NCBI GenBank assembly: GCA_032115775.1 | Contig: JAUMBL010000109.1 | Coordinates: forward strand, 1 to 28,197 | Direction: 5' to 3' | Origin: M3007 sp032115775 | Lineage (GTDB): Bacteria > Bacteroidota > Bacteroidia > Chitinophagales > Saprospiraceae | DNA length: 28,197 nucleotides | Shown here: piece by piece, positions 20,201 to 22,901 of the stretch | How positions within the stretch are numbered: position 1 is the stretch's first letter | How the letters are laid out: each line of letters opens with the position of its first letter | Notes under the pieces: generated by a model | Databases searched by the model: none | Seen by the model: only the letters and a program-made list of their open reading frames with translations | Told to the model about the DNA's origin: nothing | Program-made: the position numbers and the translations under genes

Positions 20201-21418
20201 AACCGTGCTGGAAGCGCCCGCACAAAAGTAAGCCGGTAGTACCACCGGAAAAGCCGGCTCTGCGGAACTTACATAGGTGCTTTGCAGTTCAAGTATAATT
20301 GGACCCGCCGCCCCATTGGCGACGATATCGGCCACCGCAGCGGTTAGTGTCGGATAAAACCCGGAAGGGCCGACCGATCTTGTACCGGAAATAGAACATC
20401 CTGTCGTTGTGGCATTCCCTGTGAGGGGCGACGCGGTTTGGTAGATCGGCCCCGCGCATTGATTACCATTAAACGAATAGATCCAAAAGAAATATTGTGT
20501 AGAAGGCGTCAGCCCGGTTGCATTGAACGTCGTACTCGCGCCGGAGGAAACGATTACGCCGCCCAATGCGTTCGAGCCCGGTACGTACGTAGTACCGTTG
20601 ACGGGTGCGGAAGGGGGCGTGTTAGTCAGGGTTCTTACCACTAAATAGCCACTGGGTGCACCAGCCGCTGCAGTGAAGGATCCCGATATGGAACTGGTTG
20701 CAGGAGTCAGCGTCAGCGCAGTAGGCTGGTTAGCCGGCGCAGCCAACGTAACCAGCGAAATCTCATCAACCGAGGCGGGCGGTTGGCTCCCAATACTATT
20801 GTCGTTTGTCCATGTAAAGACAATCCGCCGGGTTGTTCCTGCTAAAGATGCCGGGAGACAAATGGTTTGCGTCTGGTAACCGCCGGTCGGGGCACTAAAA
20901 TTCAGGTTGGGTGGAGTAGCCACCACCACAGCGCCTGGGTAGAATGTCGGAATACCGTTCCAACTGCTGGAACCCGCCGCCGGGATATTAACTTGGGGTG
21001 TATTGCTTGTAGGGGACGTCCACACTGTCAGCCAGTCCCAAACACTTTCACCACCTGCCTTCCATCTGAAAGTCAGGGCAATATTAGTTTGACCCGCAGG
21101 AAAAGTAATATCGCGGTAAAAGTGTACAACGGATGATTCTAAAATATTATAATTGTAAGAATTCCCGGACATACCGGAAATATAGGCCGAATTATTTCCT
21201 GCGGAAGGCTCGGCAATATTGCCTACGAACCATTGGTTCGTAGCGCCGTTTACCACCGTCCAGCCATTAGCCGCAAAGGTATTTCCATTTTCAAATCCCC
21301 CATCACCGGAAGGCGAAATCAGGGTAGTTTGCGCTACGCTCGAACCGCAAAGGAAGCAAAAAAGACTAAGCGCAGCCAATCCGCGCGCAAACAGACAAAA
21401 ACGTACTTGTTTTTTCAT
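1..21418 (-). CDS. Giant secreted beta-helix/CARDB/HYR repeat protein (3' end outside window)
   Basis: The frame opens at an ATG (21416-21418) and stays open to the left edge, giving about 7,139 visible codons and no stop. Frame continuity was checked at several PDIGADE motifs, the HYR insert and the LamG domain. Residues 1-29 form a signal peptide (MKKQ start, hydrophobic core, likely cleavage after SVA). The order after that is: jelly-roll-like domain (about 30-230); FN3 (about 225-340); two long beta-helix modules (about 345-1757) separated by a 130-residue domain; three HYR repeats (about 1758-2200); seven beta-helix modules alternating with CARDB domains (about 2203-6395) and interrupted by LamG plus Ig-like (about 2850-3150); FN3; then five CARDB domains and the start of a sixth. 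No catalytic motif was recognised. The likely role is a surface or matrix adhesin. A T9SS C-terminal domain is expected beyond the left edge but is not seen. It lies 460 bp downstream of the regulator gene on the same strand. Confidence 0.93.
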   Translation of the reverse strand, partial: MKKQVRFCLFARGLAALSLFCFLCGSSVAQTTLISPSGDGGFENGNTFAANGWTVVNGATNQWFVGNIAEPSAGNNSAYISGMSGNSYNYNILESSVVHFYRDITFPAGQTNIALTFRWKAGGESVWDWLTVWTSPTSNTPQVNIPAAGSSSWNGIPTFYPGAVVVATPPNLNFSAPTGGYQTQTICLPASLAGTTRRIVFTWTNDNSIGSQPPASVDEISLVTLAAPANQPTALTLTPATSSISGSFTAAAGAPSGYLVVRTLTNTPPSAPVNGTTYVPGSNALGGVIVSSGASTTFNATGLTPSTQYFFWIYSFNGNQCAGPIYQTASPLTGNATTTGCSISGTRSVGPSGFYPTLTAAVADIVANGAAGPIILELQSTYVSSAEPAFPVVLPAYFCAGASSTVTIRPETGATALSIIGANTGPTIDINGGSWWRIDGRPGGAGAAKELTISNTNTGGQAIRYINEGSNNIVRFCSIQGVNTSTVSGVVLFSTTTGANGNDNNAIDNCDIRDGATNPVNGVYSVATTTTLSQYNNNNAITNCNIFNYFGATSSQVGILLGGGNSDWNITGNSFYQTAARSTTGTVNAFQSSSTLNNNLNVSDNFIGGSAPNAGGAAMTYTGGAIFRGIQVIVSNLAFSNFNNNTFQNISVTSTSTSSAQSLISLLSGRVNCNNNTIGSQTTNDNIVFSLSGSAARLQAILAGTGTPEITNINGNTIGGMALLVTGAPATAPAFLPISVQGTAAGHNFTVNNNIIGSPTTANSVTSNASSPLIGISSFSNAIGQTYNNNLIANLTSTSTGASAICAGMNLQGAGTSPNITGSFTANGNTIRHLTAQGSATTPSVYGISISGTAEINAGQVVTNNTIHSISNTNASAAVSVVGIQASVPSAILSNISGNNIHSLFLSTTAATALLRGVALNAGRTTLANNLIRLGINPDSSSITTSYLIQGIFENTGVASRIYHNSIYVGGAGVNAGSGNSFAFESASTAVGRDYRNNIFVNARTNSGGTGKHYAMNIPGMAPNQSGLISDYNLLSATGTGGFTGLFNGADQSTIADWRTATGFDFNSVTGNPQFINPNGSAASVDLHISASNPTPIEAAGANAGVANDVDGQVRAGLSPVDIGADAGNFVGIDVSGPGIGYTPIANLCGVGDINLNNVNITDATGIPLSGDLRPRVYYRKGAGAWFSQAGTLVSGTAQNSVWNFTIVAADMGGLASNDTVQYYVIAQDTSATPRIASYAAGVVATDVNNVTTHPATAFTVILPIQLLGTYTVGAGGNYPTLTAAVAAYNTSCLAGPVVFSLTDTTYPSETFPITINANLFASATNTLTIRPASGNTASITGASATGSALIRLNGADWVIIDGSNSGGTDRSLTFSNTSTLTNVAVIWVSSISTSNGATNNIIRNCNIVGGSNTVSSVFGIHVSGQTISTSATGDNNDNLVLQNNNLNTAYYGIYARAANVAAGNDGLQIIGNSIGSDSAANYVLLRGMDIAYANAPLISQNTVFNMITSTLSTNIAAIELGAGVIDAQVVRNDIRNIQQTSTGGWGSFGVFLSSTVLTSGTLIANNFISGFLGSNYISGTTFHSYGIRLSGGINTRVYNNSVHFFGPVVGGASASTSANLIISSTAVTGTEIRNNIFRNTHEFAIAGSNIYNVYLVSGVTLAAGNNNAFSGVASANTNYHVGFNGANQSTLAAWQSATGQDLNSVAADPYFTSPTDLHAGNTALNGAAAPLAAVTTDIDGESRNPATPDIGADEYNRSISCPANLTVGTDNGGCAAVVNNLDAATLECPNATYAYSLQGATAGSGSGFASGLTFSKGLTVVSYTANCSNGETVGCTFTVRVNDDDPPMILCPADTVVALPAQNCNPIAVGGIDAVFSDNCPGASLTFTISGSGSGSGNGQASGFIFPQGQSTVAYQAADSVGFQASCAFVVNIQDITAPTVVCPADTLITLTTPEGCSVLFQYELEVTDNCTLFVPSTPIQFPAAFENHGSGSVFTLQGNNASQGMFFNLENNAATPLTVTGFGIRFGNPTFGAVSPPKTLQIYSALDYTGNTLNQAAWTNVGPAVVSAIPAYFATGAGPLAQATLAVPVDIPAGGARGFHIYGADVGMLFNWNSVIQAVPLTIGSFTLIPGPASYQLFNELFVGNNVLPNIQVNYGNAVLEQAVGLPSGAEFPFGVTQNCFTATDLSGNTSSCCFSVTVNGPINDAGVESVNDFYCPGPQQLTALIQNNGANAISNVTVNWSLNDTLQSPLAVTIPLDTCGNSGSSQTVTLGEVNILPGTSYVLKVWTSNPNGQTDPVPENDTIQVVFQNALNGNYTIGGANPSYATFTAAVADLANRGVCGPVTFNVRSGTYSEQINLPMIVGASATNTITFQSEAGDSTSVILQHNSTVSTQNHVVQLGGGDWFRFRKMTFKALNANFARLVHLVGNADHNTFENNRFLGVVTTNTSSDRALVFSPGGTTDNHNVFRNNYLKDGSDGIWLNGNTVTSGYEIGTVVENNRFENQYRRTINLAWQNASVIAGNRIVSNTSYSSYYAIVAFYCDGPHRIGGNIFNLNNGLGAIVVENCTATPAARGLVANNFIQVGGTLQVSGIFLLNSLYQNIYFNSVLVNSLNTSSRSFSLSNGSNIRLFNNIGFNATNGRVLFSNSASNIEASNHNNLYTQGSVLVEAGGIAYPTLNAWRTATGFEINSLSVNPQFVSQIDLHTANPLLDGNGTPFPEAPTDIDGEARNATTPDIGADEFFRDSVDAALVRFVAPTPPAAPGATPVSVLLNNNGEQTLTNLQIFLSVNNAAPEQISWSGALAGGDTVTVVLDTVQIPAGQALLLRAWSALPNGITDPKPANDTARLNTQGLFAHYSFCGCSANDNSGLGNHATLVGNPACTPGKNGQAVLLNPAAGGNNGCGQAGGQYTQLPPIGPVWQSGMSVCAWVRFDNASSFERIFDFGNGRGDLGGFPIWFGRVFSSNDLRLESWISSNASETANNGTLTATNVIVNGVYQYFCATITGDTMRIYVNGQMVAERKGHPIANVFRTDNFLGHSNWCAFDPDFRGAMDEVRVYTRGLTPTEIQALYQQSPAFASFNSPVCPGTSVQLQAQGAVSYAWSPTQFLDNPNIANPVASPPNSTTYNCAMTLLDGCVSSDSLRIEIGGPSALSGVYTIGGASPDYSGFTAAVAALSNNGVCGPVTFLVRNGTYIEQITIQAIPGVNAVNTVTFQSESGDSTAVILTFAASSSATPWTLRLLGADYCTFRKMTIEATGSSVAQGIRIVGGAQYNRFENNILRGRVASSTSTNFAVIFNDTGNNSNTVFLRNRFQNGSTGLWFEGDIQVPGYITGIVVDSNSFENQYERAAYFSFIRSAKIRANSAFSSSSIGAYIGLRILNSLDSVQILANRFFNIGANANGLRLENMNGTVSAPSLVANNFIELTGTTSRQGIFVSGGNFINIQHNTVRILNTNTESRALELTGTPNNVTVQNNILANPGGGYAIYRQSGTLVSNYNNLQSAGARTGFWAGSIAASLADWRTLSGGQDLNSLAVDPLFAAPGISRPRAIDLDGAATPLPGIPRDLEGRLRSPVNPDIGANEFDPDTLDLMVLAFAAPQIPASAGLNAVKILLKNNGSSTVTAATLQLRVNNNAPLTTNWTGNLPSGDTVLVNLDSTLLLAGQTYNLYAWATLPNGMQDQFAGNDTAALLNLLPALNGVYTIGGVAPDFVNFTAAANALNTAGVTGPVTFNVRNGTYNQQITLNVIAGVDSLKRIVFQSESGDSTQVVLTFASAASGSPWTLRLNGTDYCTFRKMTIEATGSSFAQGIRIVGGAQYNRFENNILRGRVTTGTSVNFAVIFNDVGNNSNTVFLRNRFQNGSTGLWFEGDLAVPGYIAGIVVDSNSFENQFERAAYFSYIRSAKIRANNAFSSSSIGAYIGLRVLNSLDSVQILANRFFNIGANANGLRLENMNGTVSAPVLVANNFIELTGTTSRQGIFVSGGNFINIQHNTVRILNTNTESRALELTGTPNNVTVQNNILANPGGGYAIYRQSGTLLSNYNNLQSAGARTGFWSGSIAASLADWRTLSGGQDLNSLALDPLFAAPGTYRPRAIEINGAATPLPGVPRDLEGELRSATAPDIGADEFAPDALDAAVSNFVGLTTPVAAGITPVQVTLRNNGADTLTAATLYLKVNNDAPTTTNWSGVLASGQSVVVNLPSVNLLSGQVYNLFAWSAMPNNAADMYPPNDTASRLNLIPALNGIYTIGGVTPDFANFTAAANALNTAGVSGPVTFNVRNGIYTEQITLEQIPGVDSVKQVIFQSESGDSTGVTLRFNAGTENYTVRLNGADFITLRKMTLEGQNATNNRVVLVENGANSVTISNCVILGVATTSSNTARSLVFAQGSLPNNKLRLLNNRLLNSAYGVYYFAPSAAGSSAQGVVVSGNQFSGQYTRGVELYYNSNVIVEKNTFSTSSAGSYVGILISDANDSPKILGNSVSGLTGATGITISSVSGTSGNPALVANNFILVGSGASVSTGIGCNAGQQLRVLFNTVRVNGTNSASTALSMNASSTQVYSILNNNLSNIGGGRVLTIGSAVSTNHTCNYNNLYGIGPTLVFHSPVGTGNFATLADWRNTGLGLDENSISVNPLFLSPNGFRVAQSDLNGAGLPSAFVSTDIDGESRNAQTPDIGADEFTPPAADAGVSQITAPVMPFAAGSRTIEAVLKNYGSSALFSASVQWTVNGVPQASVPWTGNLAPGASLAVPLGTIDFVLGQGISVVSWASDPNLTADPLPANDTAKVLNLFPALNGPYTIGGVAPDFGTFTEAVSALQNGGVIGPVTFNVRNGTYTEQISLSPVLGAGALNTVTFQSETGDSTAVTLQFNANSTNNFTVRLNGADWIRFRKMTLQANNTTSATVINITGGADDNLVENCRLIGQPTTSSATSRAIVFSSGTQDNRNVFRNNSFQNGSYGLYYYGLSNSANYEIGTGIINNRFENQYTRSVELVYQSTPIVGNNTISSNSTAYIEAILLNACNNGVRVVANKINLNRGTGINLTSCTATTAARGLVANNFVQIGGTTQVTGLRFNSATFQNVYFNSVHINSTATTSTAFDLGSGNNLRLFNNIAYNSTGGYVLQRSNTTSVEASNFNNFLTTGTNLVNNVYNATFFTTLAAWRTATGFDLNSLSVNPLFLSATDLHTINVQLDGKGTPFAEVPTDIDGQIRSITAPDIGADEFSASPNDAGIVALDYPKKAFAAGTQPVQVTLVNNGLDTLQSVQIEWTLNGVQQPAFLWTGALRSGLSLSGVTIGNAQFQINTAYEIRSWTRLPNGQPDGDVSNDTLSVGNLWAALGGNYTLGGATPDFPTFASAVNALNQGGVVDSVFFNVRNGIYTEQITLKEVFGAGPDKAITFQSETGDSTAVQLTFDANAGANYTVQLDSADWFRFRRMTLGASNSASGTAVWLRNGATNNRFERCVFQGVSTTVSTARLLNSESSADNFTTILNNRFENGYTGIYMSGGSPNEVGLTIQDNIFNNQAWNAIYVQNETDPVVVGNIITNTTATSGIGIRIVQCNNGFTVAKNRIRLRREYGIYLENSDTQAGLSGLVANNFISVGEGAFVSVTGIFVGNSDRARLYFNSVSVNSTATNAFGLYSGDPTIGLDIKNNILSCPLGAMPIRVQNATNASSNYNNLFTTGQQFGLWQNTTVATLAEWQAASGQDANSRSINPQFVSAFDLHVTEGDLNNAGVPVVGVSDDIDGELRSALTPDIGADEFAPMTTRDLRVETLLEPNKITPFPAGTREVRAVLKNNGIDTILTATVQWRVNNVPKTPFNWVGMLYPGQRDTVIIGTHGFPVGLAHNLVAYSENPNGAPDNSPANDTAKLSDLYAGLSGTYTLGGVAPNFTNFTTAVTALLKGGVLGPVTFNVRNGTYDEALTITGIRGGSPANTVTFQAESGDSALVTLTRTGQFGGAVVRLDNTDNLVFRKMTLRRGNTDGFYLANGVTNVLFENMRFVESIASSYDYIETEGAIALDSNIRILRNRFVAGYRAVSLSGYSTSSLENGALIEGNVFDGIRNRAVYVIYQNAPVISSNTINTPSGYGIQCEYAANGLRIVGNKVTIGENNTGIRLYVCNGVPADRALVANNFVSIGGSGFVTGISSYSGSYQNLVHNSVHLYNTSTSSRALDLSDGGDNKSVLNNIFANTGGGYAYYNNFGNSVLQVSDFNNLYTTGANLSFWSNANVANLAAFRTLSGREQNSVSANPLFYSAADLHVLQVALDSAASYTADVPNDIDGQARNADYPDIGADEFDYLNDDLGITALLTPVSTCELSANAVVKVVVQNFGGLPQTGFSLAYQRDNGAPVVENIGARIVQPGDTVHYTFTQTANLSDYKVHAFTLLTALPGDLNHSNDTLRASVTNFQTPTPAANMLPADGATNINPPVSFSWLPSAGATRYDIYIWKADQPQPATPVGQDLTQISYFYNPGNLVFGAAYKWQIISKNNSCQTAGPIQQFTLRELPDLTVGSVTAPAQPFSGTSISVSWNTANNGSGSTGMSSWFDYVYLSTDPVFQPDLDTYLGGASNLTALSPGQSFAQMTQVMLPNGIQGNYYLIVRGDANSGVAESNENNNTAVAFPITVNLTPPPDLRVTSIVAPFNAFSGQAINISWTVANLGSGDMLAGNTFRDYVYLSATPALNLNTATLLGTVQRTPLAAGASETRALTATLPQAIFGDFYIHIFTDRLNNVFEFAFENNNVGISDTLTIFLTPPPDLVVRAVTAPAFVSNNQTITLQWTVENEGATIAPGSWTDRVLISRAAVYHPDSVIQLGSFSNPGNLLADSSANRSGSVTIPVNIGGPWYFYVFADANNSVFEYLSENNNTGRSPNPAEVLLADLIVPAVSAPDTAQSGEPVTLQWTVRNIGSGSLLGINRTDRIYLSQQPVLNPSLAVALGAQQYGSVLLSGQEMARTATVSLPNGIFGKFYVHVRTDEGNTVFEGVNEGNNDNFDSLYVNLSPWPDLAASQLSGLSDTVIAGTNQSISYTVANAGVAAVPGGAGWSDQIYLSSDSLFNPGPSSLLLQTVSIQQSLPAGESYNRTLSINLPVNIAPNTYYLYASTDNGNTVFEYTDEGNNILRSAPFYIKSPDPVDFELLSASSMPDTLNSG
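9081..10058 (-). repeat. Near-identical duplicated block, copy 1 (module E)
   Basis: This block matches 10710-11687 at a constant offset of 1,629 bp (543 codons) with long identical runs, for example most of 9190-9710. It covers the C-terminal three quarters of beta-helix module E. Similarity drops sharply near 10060 and before about 9080, whereas the other modules share only protein-level similarity. This points to recent duplication or gene conversion within the array. Confidence 0.85.
10710..11687 (-). repeat. Near-identical duplicated block, copy 2 (module D)
   Basis: This is the partner of 9081-10058. The two copies differ mainly in patches, such as about 11325-11445 against 9696-9816, where substitutions cluster and change the protein (for example AYFSFIRSAKI against AYFSYIRSAKI, and NSAFSS against NNAFSS). 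The cap at the left end of this module is PDIGANEF instead of PDIGADEF. Confidence 0.85.
11975..12865 (-). other. LamG-like plus Ig-like domains inserted in the array
   Basis: Read on the minus strand, GLFAHYSFCG, NDNSGLGNHATLVGNP, SVCAWVRFD, ITGDTMRIYVNGQMVAERKG and GAMDEVRVYTRGLTPTEIQ are the landmarks of a concanavalin-like LamG (Laminin_G_3 type) domain of about 215 residues. An Ig/PKD-like unit of about 75 residues follows (CPGTSVQLQAQGAVSYAWSP). Together they separate the CARDB after beta-helix C from beta-helix D. LamG domains of this kind usually bind glycans or proteins. The ligand cannot be inferred here. Confidence 0.8.
14820..16145 (-). repeat. Three HYR domains, the third carrying an insert
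   Basis: Three hyalin-repeat (HYR) units are recognised by C-P-A-[ND]-x-T/L-x-V openings (ISCPANLTV, ILCPADTVV, VVCPADTLI), DNC motifs and a closing C-x-F-x-V. HYR domains are Ig-like adhesion modules. The third unit is split: its first half ends at TDNCT (about 15500) and its second half resumes at GLPSGAEFPFG (about 14940). About 180 residues of unrelated beta-rich sequence lie between the halves. The second unit carries a short SGSGSGSG run encoded by a hexanucleotide repeat. Confidence 0.75.
15724..15749 (-). repeat. Short hexanucleotide repeat encoding Ser-Gly
   Basis: The plus strand reads as imperfect GCCGCT units repeated about four times and encodes SGSGSGSG inside the second HYR repeat. 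Gain or loss of a unit would add or remove two residues without shifting the frame, so it is not an on/off switch. Confidence 0.6.
16150..20385 (-). repeat. Two long beta-helix modules (A and B) with an intervening domain
   Basis: Module A (about 20385-18030) and module B (about 17620-16150) both open with YPTLTAAVA and then run as short turns rich in N-N-x-I and G-N-x-I, typical of right-handed parallel beta-helices (NTIGG, NNNLIANL). Module A closes with a variant DIGADAG and module B with PDIGADEY, the cap motif seen in all later modules. Between them (about 18025-17640) is a domain of about 130 residues containing RPRVYYRKGAGAWF and VQYYVIAQD, which resembles an Ig/FN3-like fold. Modules A and B are more diverged from each other than the later modules are. 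Confidence 0.75.
20390..21331 (-). other. N-terminal jelly-roll-like domain plus FN3 of the giant protein
   Basis: Just after the predicted signal peptide there are about 200 residues rich in Trp, Gly and Asn (SYNYNILESS, HFYRDITFPAG, LTFRWKAGGES) that look like a beta-sandwich of the carbohydrate-binding or MAM type. A fibronectin type III-like segment follows, recognised by its ATGLTPSTQYFFWIYSFN stretch. The FN3 assignment is reasonably firm. The jelly-roll assignment is inferred from composition and strand pattern. Confidence 0.6.
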
Positions 21419-21878
21419 AATAAATTCAATTGGGAAGATCTAAACCCCGTATCGTCCGTAGATTATGTTTAATTATTGAAACCTGCTTTTATCCAAAGTG
21501 ATTCCCTATCTGCAGAAAAAATCAAATGCCGTACGAAAAAATACCTTGCCTGTACACGCCCGAATTGCCTTAAAAAAATCTATTGCAAGTCTTTCCCTGT
21601 TACAGAAAAAATTACAATTGAATATAGTAAAAATAAGCGTGTCAACGTATGTTTTCTTGCAACAAAAATAAATAAATAACCTAAAATTGCGAATATATCT
21701 AAAATTATTTTTTAAAATCTTTACCAAACCACGCTCCCCCGTATTGCCACGCCGTCCAAACGCCCCGCACTGCTGAAAATCCTACAGCCGCCGCAACGCC
21801 TTGTCGTCATCGCTCACAAAAAACCGCCAGTCAGTCAGCCACAGAAAAAAATCCACTGCTTAAAAACTGTCTCCCCCC
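21419..21878. other. Intergenic region between regulator and giant gene
   Basis: This stretch of 460 bp has no convincing gene. The part nearest the giant gene (about 21420-21720) is AT-rich with A and T runs and is the likely location of its promoter and leader. The part next to the regulator stop (about 21720-21878) is richer in GC. I found no clear hairpin followed by a T run that would serve as a terminator for the regulator. Short frames on either strand lack any recognisable protein character. Confidence 0.6.
21493..21526 (-). promoter_or_regulatory. Possible Bacteroidota-type promoter for the giant gene
   Basis: On the minus strand a TTTG (plus-strand caaa at 21523-21526) lies about 21 bp before TCACTTTGG. 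This resembles the Bacteroidota -33 TTTG and -7 TAnnTTTG pair, with the TA of the -7 box not matching. It would give a leader of about 75 nt before the ATG at 21418. The motif is weak and the surrounding DNA is AT-rich. Confidence 0.22.
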
Positions 21879-22625
21879 TCACCCAAAACTCCGCACCATC
21901 TCCGCCGTATTCCTGCTCCCCGCCTTGCGCAACATGCTCCGCCGATAGGTGTCCACGGTGTTTTTACTAATATTCAGCCGCTCGCCGATTTGCTTGCTCG
22001 ACATCCCGGCGGATAAACACCGCAGGATCTCTAACTCGCGCGCCGAAAAACGCGGATGAGACTCGGATAACGCGTGTATCTGATCCGGCGCAATCGGCAG
22101 TATGCAGTACGCCGGTGCGCCGGGCCGACCAAAAAACAACACCCGATGGTCTATCACGGGCTGTAAAAATCCGATGTCGGTATGGCAAACGGATAAATAC
22201 TGCGGCCGACCGCCTGCATCCCAACCGATACCGGCCGCCTGATGCAGGATTTTTCGGACTGCGCCCGCGCGCGTCTGTAAGCGAATTAAATAACTCGCCG
22301 TGTAGTCGCGCCTGGCCGATTCGTCCGAATGATTCAAAAAAAACGACATCAGCGCCTGCTCTTTGAAGGGCAACCAATGAAGGTCATCCGGATCGGCAAT
22401 GGACAACAACATCGGTAAATCAAACGCTTCCGGCCGATAGCCCAGCACCGCCTCCACCGCCGGATCTACCCGCTCGAACCGCCCTTCCCGGCAATTCACC
22501 ACATAACGGTAATGATCGCCCGGGAAGGGCGGTATCAAGGGCGGATCCGACAGAACGTCCGCCTCAACTTGCAGGTCGGTTTGTTCCGGGCGCCAGGCGT
22601 ATTTTATTTGGTCTAGTATTTCCAT
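21879..22625 (-). CDS. LuxR-type HTH transcriptional regulator with PAS-like sensor half
   Basis: The protein is about 248 residues from the ATG at 22623-22625. The C-terminal 56 residues (FSARELEILRCLSAGMSSKQ, IGERLNISKNTVDTYRRSML) are a classic LuxR/GerE helix-turn-helix, with the E-x-E-I-L-x-x-L opening and the NTVDTYR recognition helix. The N-terminal half resembles a PAS fold: YRYVVNCREGRFERVDPAVE, then LGYRPEAF and IADPDDL. It has no receiver-domain Asp pocket, so it is more likely a one-component regulator that senses a ligand or binds a partner. A GTG eight codons upstream (22647-22649) keeps the frame open but lies inside the terminal repeat of an inserted element, so the ATG is preferred. 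The gene stands between two giant surface-protein genes on the same strand, which makes them candidate targets. That link is inference. It ends in TGA. Confidence 0.9.
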   Translation of the reverse strand: MEILDQIKYAWRPEQTDLQVEADVLSDPPLIPPFPGDHYRYVVNCREGRFERVDPAVEAVLGYRPEAFDLPMLLSIADPDDLHWLPFKEQALMSFFLNHSDESARRDYTASYLIRLQTRAGAVRKILHQAAGIGWDAGGRPQYLSVCHTDIGFLQPVIDHRVLFFGRPGAPAYCILPIAPDQIHALSESHPRFSARELEILRCLSAGMSSKQIGERLNISKNTVDTYRRSMLRKAGSRNTAEMVRSFG

Positions 22626-22636
22626 TTGTGGAGAAA

Positions 22637-22644
22637 TAATTTTG
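22637..22644. repeat. Target site duplication, left copy
   Basis: TAATTTTG immediately outside the left inverted repeat of the 162-bp element. It is identical to the copy at 22807-22814. Confidence 0.8.
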
Positions 22645-22806
22645 GTCACTACTTAGCCGGCTCGCTGTCCGGCCCAAAAAGTCCAATTTTCCGCCATACT
22701 CCGCAATTTTTTTTGACCGTAGCGCTGTTACGGCCTGCAAAAAATCGCTCCGTCTGGCAAAAAATGGATCCTTTTTTGTCTCAAACGCGACCGGCTAAGT
22801 AGTTAC
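22645..22806. mobile_element. 162-bp MITE-like element with 16-bp inverted ends
   Basis: The left end is GTCACTACTTAGCCGG (22645-22660). The right end is CCGGCTAAGTAGTTAC (22791-22806). They are inverted repeats with one mismatch in 16, and similarity continues a few bases inward (TCGC on both sides with one base offset). The element is flanked on both sides by the same 8 bp, TAATTTTG. It contains no open frame of note. Inside are A/T runs and a GGATCC-centred quasi-palindrome. It would have been moved in trans by a transposase that makes 8-bp duplications. Such families include IS1595, IS66, ISL3 and IS256; which one is unknown. Confidence 0.8.
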
Positions 22807-22814
22807 TAATTTTG
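22807..22814. repeat. Target site duplication, right copy
   Basis: TAATTTTG immediately outside the right inverted repeat. Removing the element and one copy restores a plausible uninterrupted ancestral sequence upstream of the regulator. Confidence 0.8.
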
Positions 22815-22856
22815 TTGCGTATCGCTCAATATCTAAACCCCAATATCCCATTTCTT

Positions 22857-22886
22857 GCCTCAGCCGCGACCGGCTAAGTAGTTACT
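22857..22886. repeat. Solitary extra copy of the element's right end
   Basis: CCGGCTAAGTAGTTAC recurs exactly at 22870-22885, 79 bp from the right end of the 162-bp element and in the same orientation. The match extends inward to about 30 bp with three differences. No matching left end and no TAATTTTG flank are present, so this is an orphan end. It lies 16 bp downstream of the stop codon of the right-hand giant gene. Confidence 0.75.
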
Positions 22887-22901
22887 CGAAAACCAATATC
22901 G

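Noticed and set aside
22705..22745. Hairpin CCGTA...TACGG next to A/T runs considered as a terminator
   Set aside because: The stem is only 5 bp with a 7-base loop and sits inside the 162-bp element. It is too weak to call a terminator.
22760..22778. GGATCC-centred quasi-palindrome flanked by A and T runs
   Set aside because: It is short, with a mismatch next to the centre. It could be incidental in the AT-rich interior of the element, and no function can be assigned.
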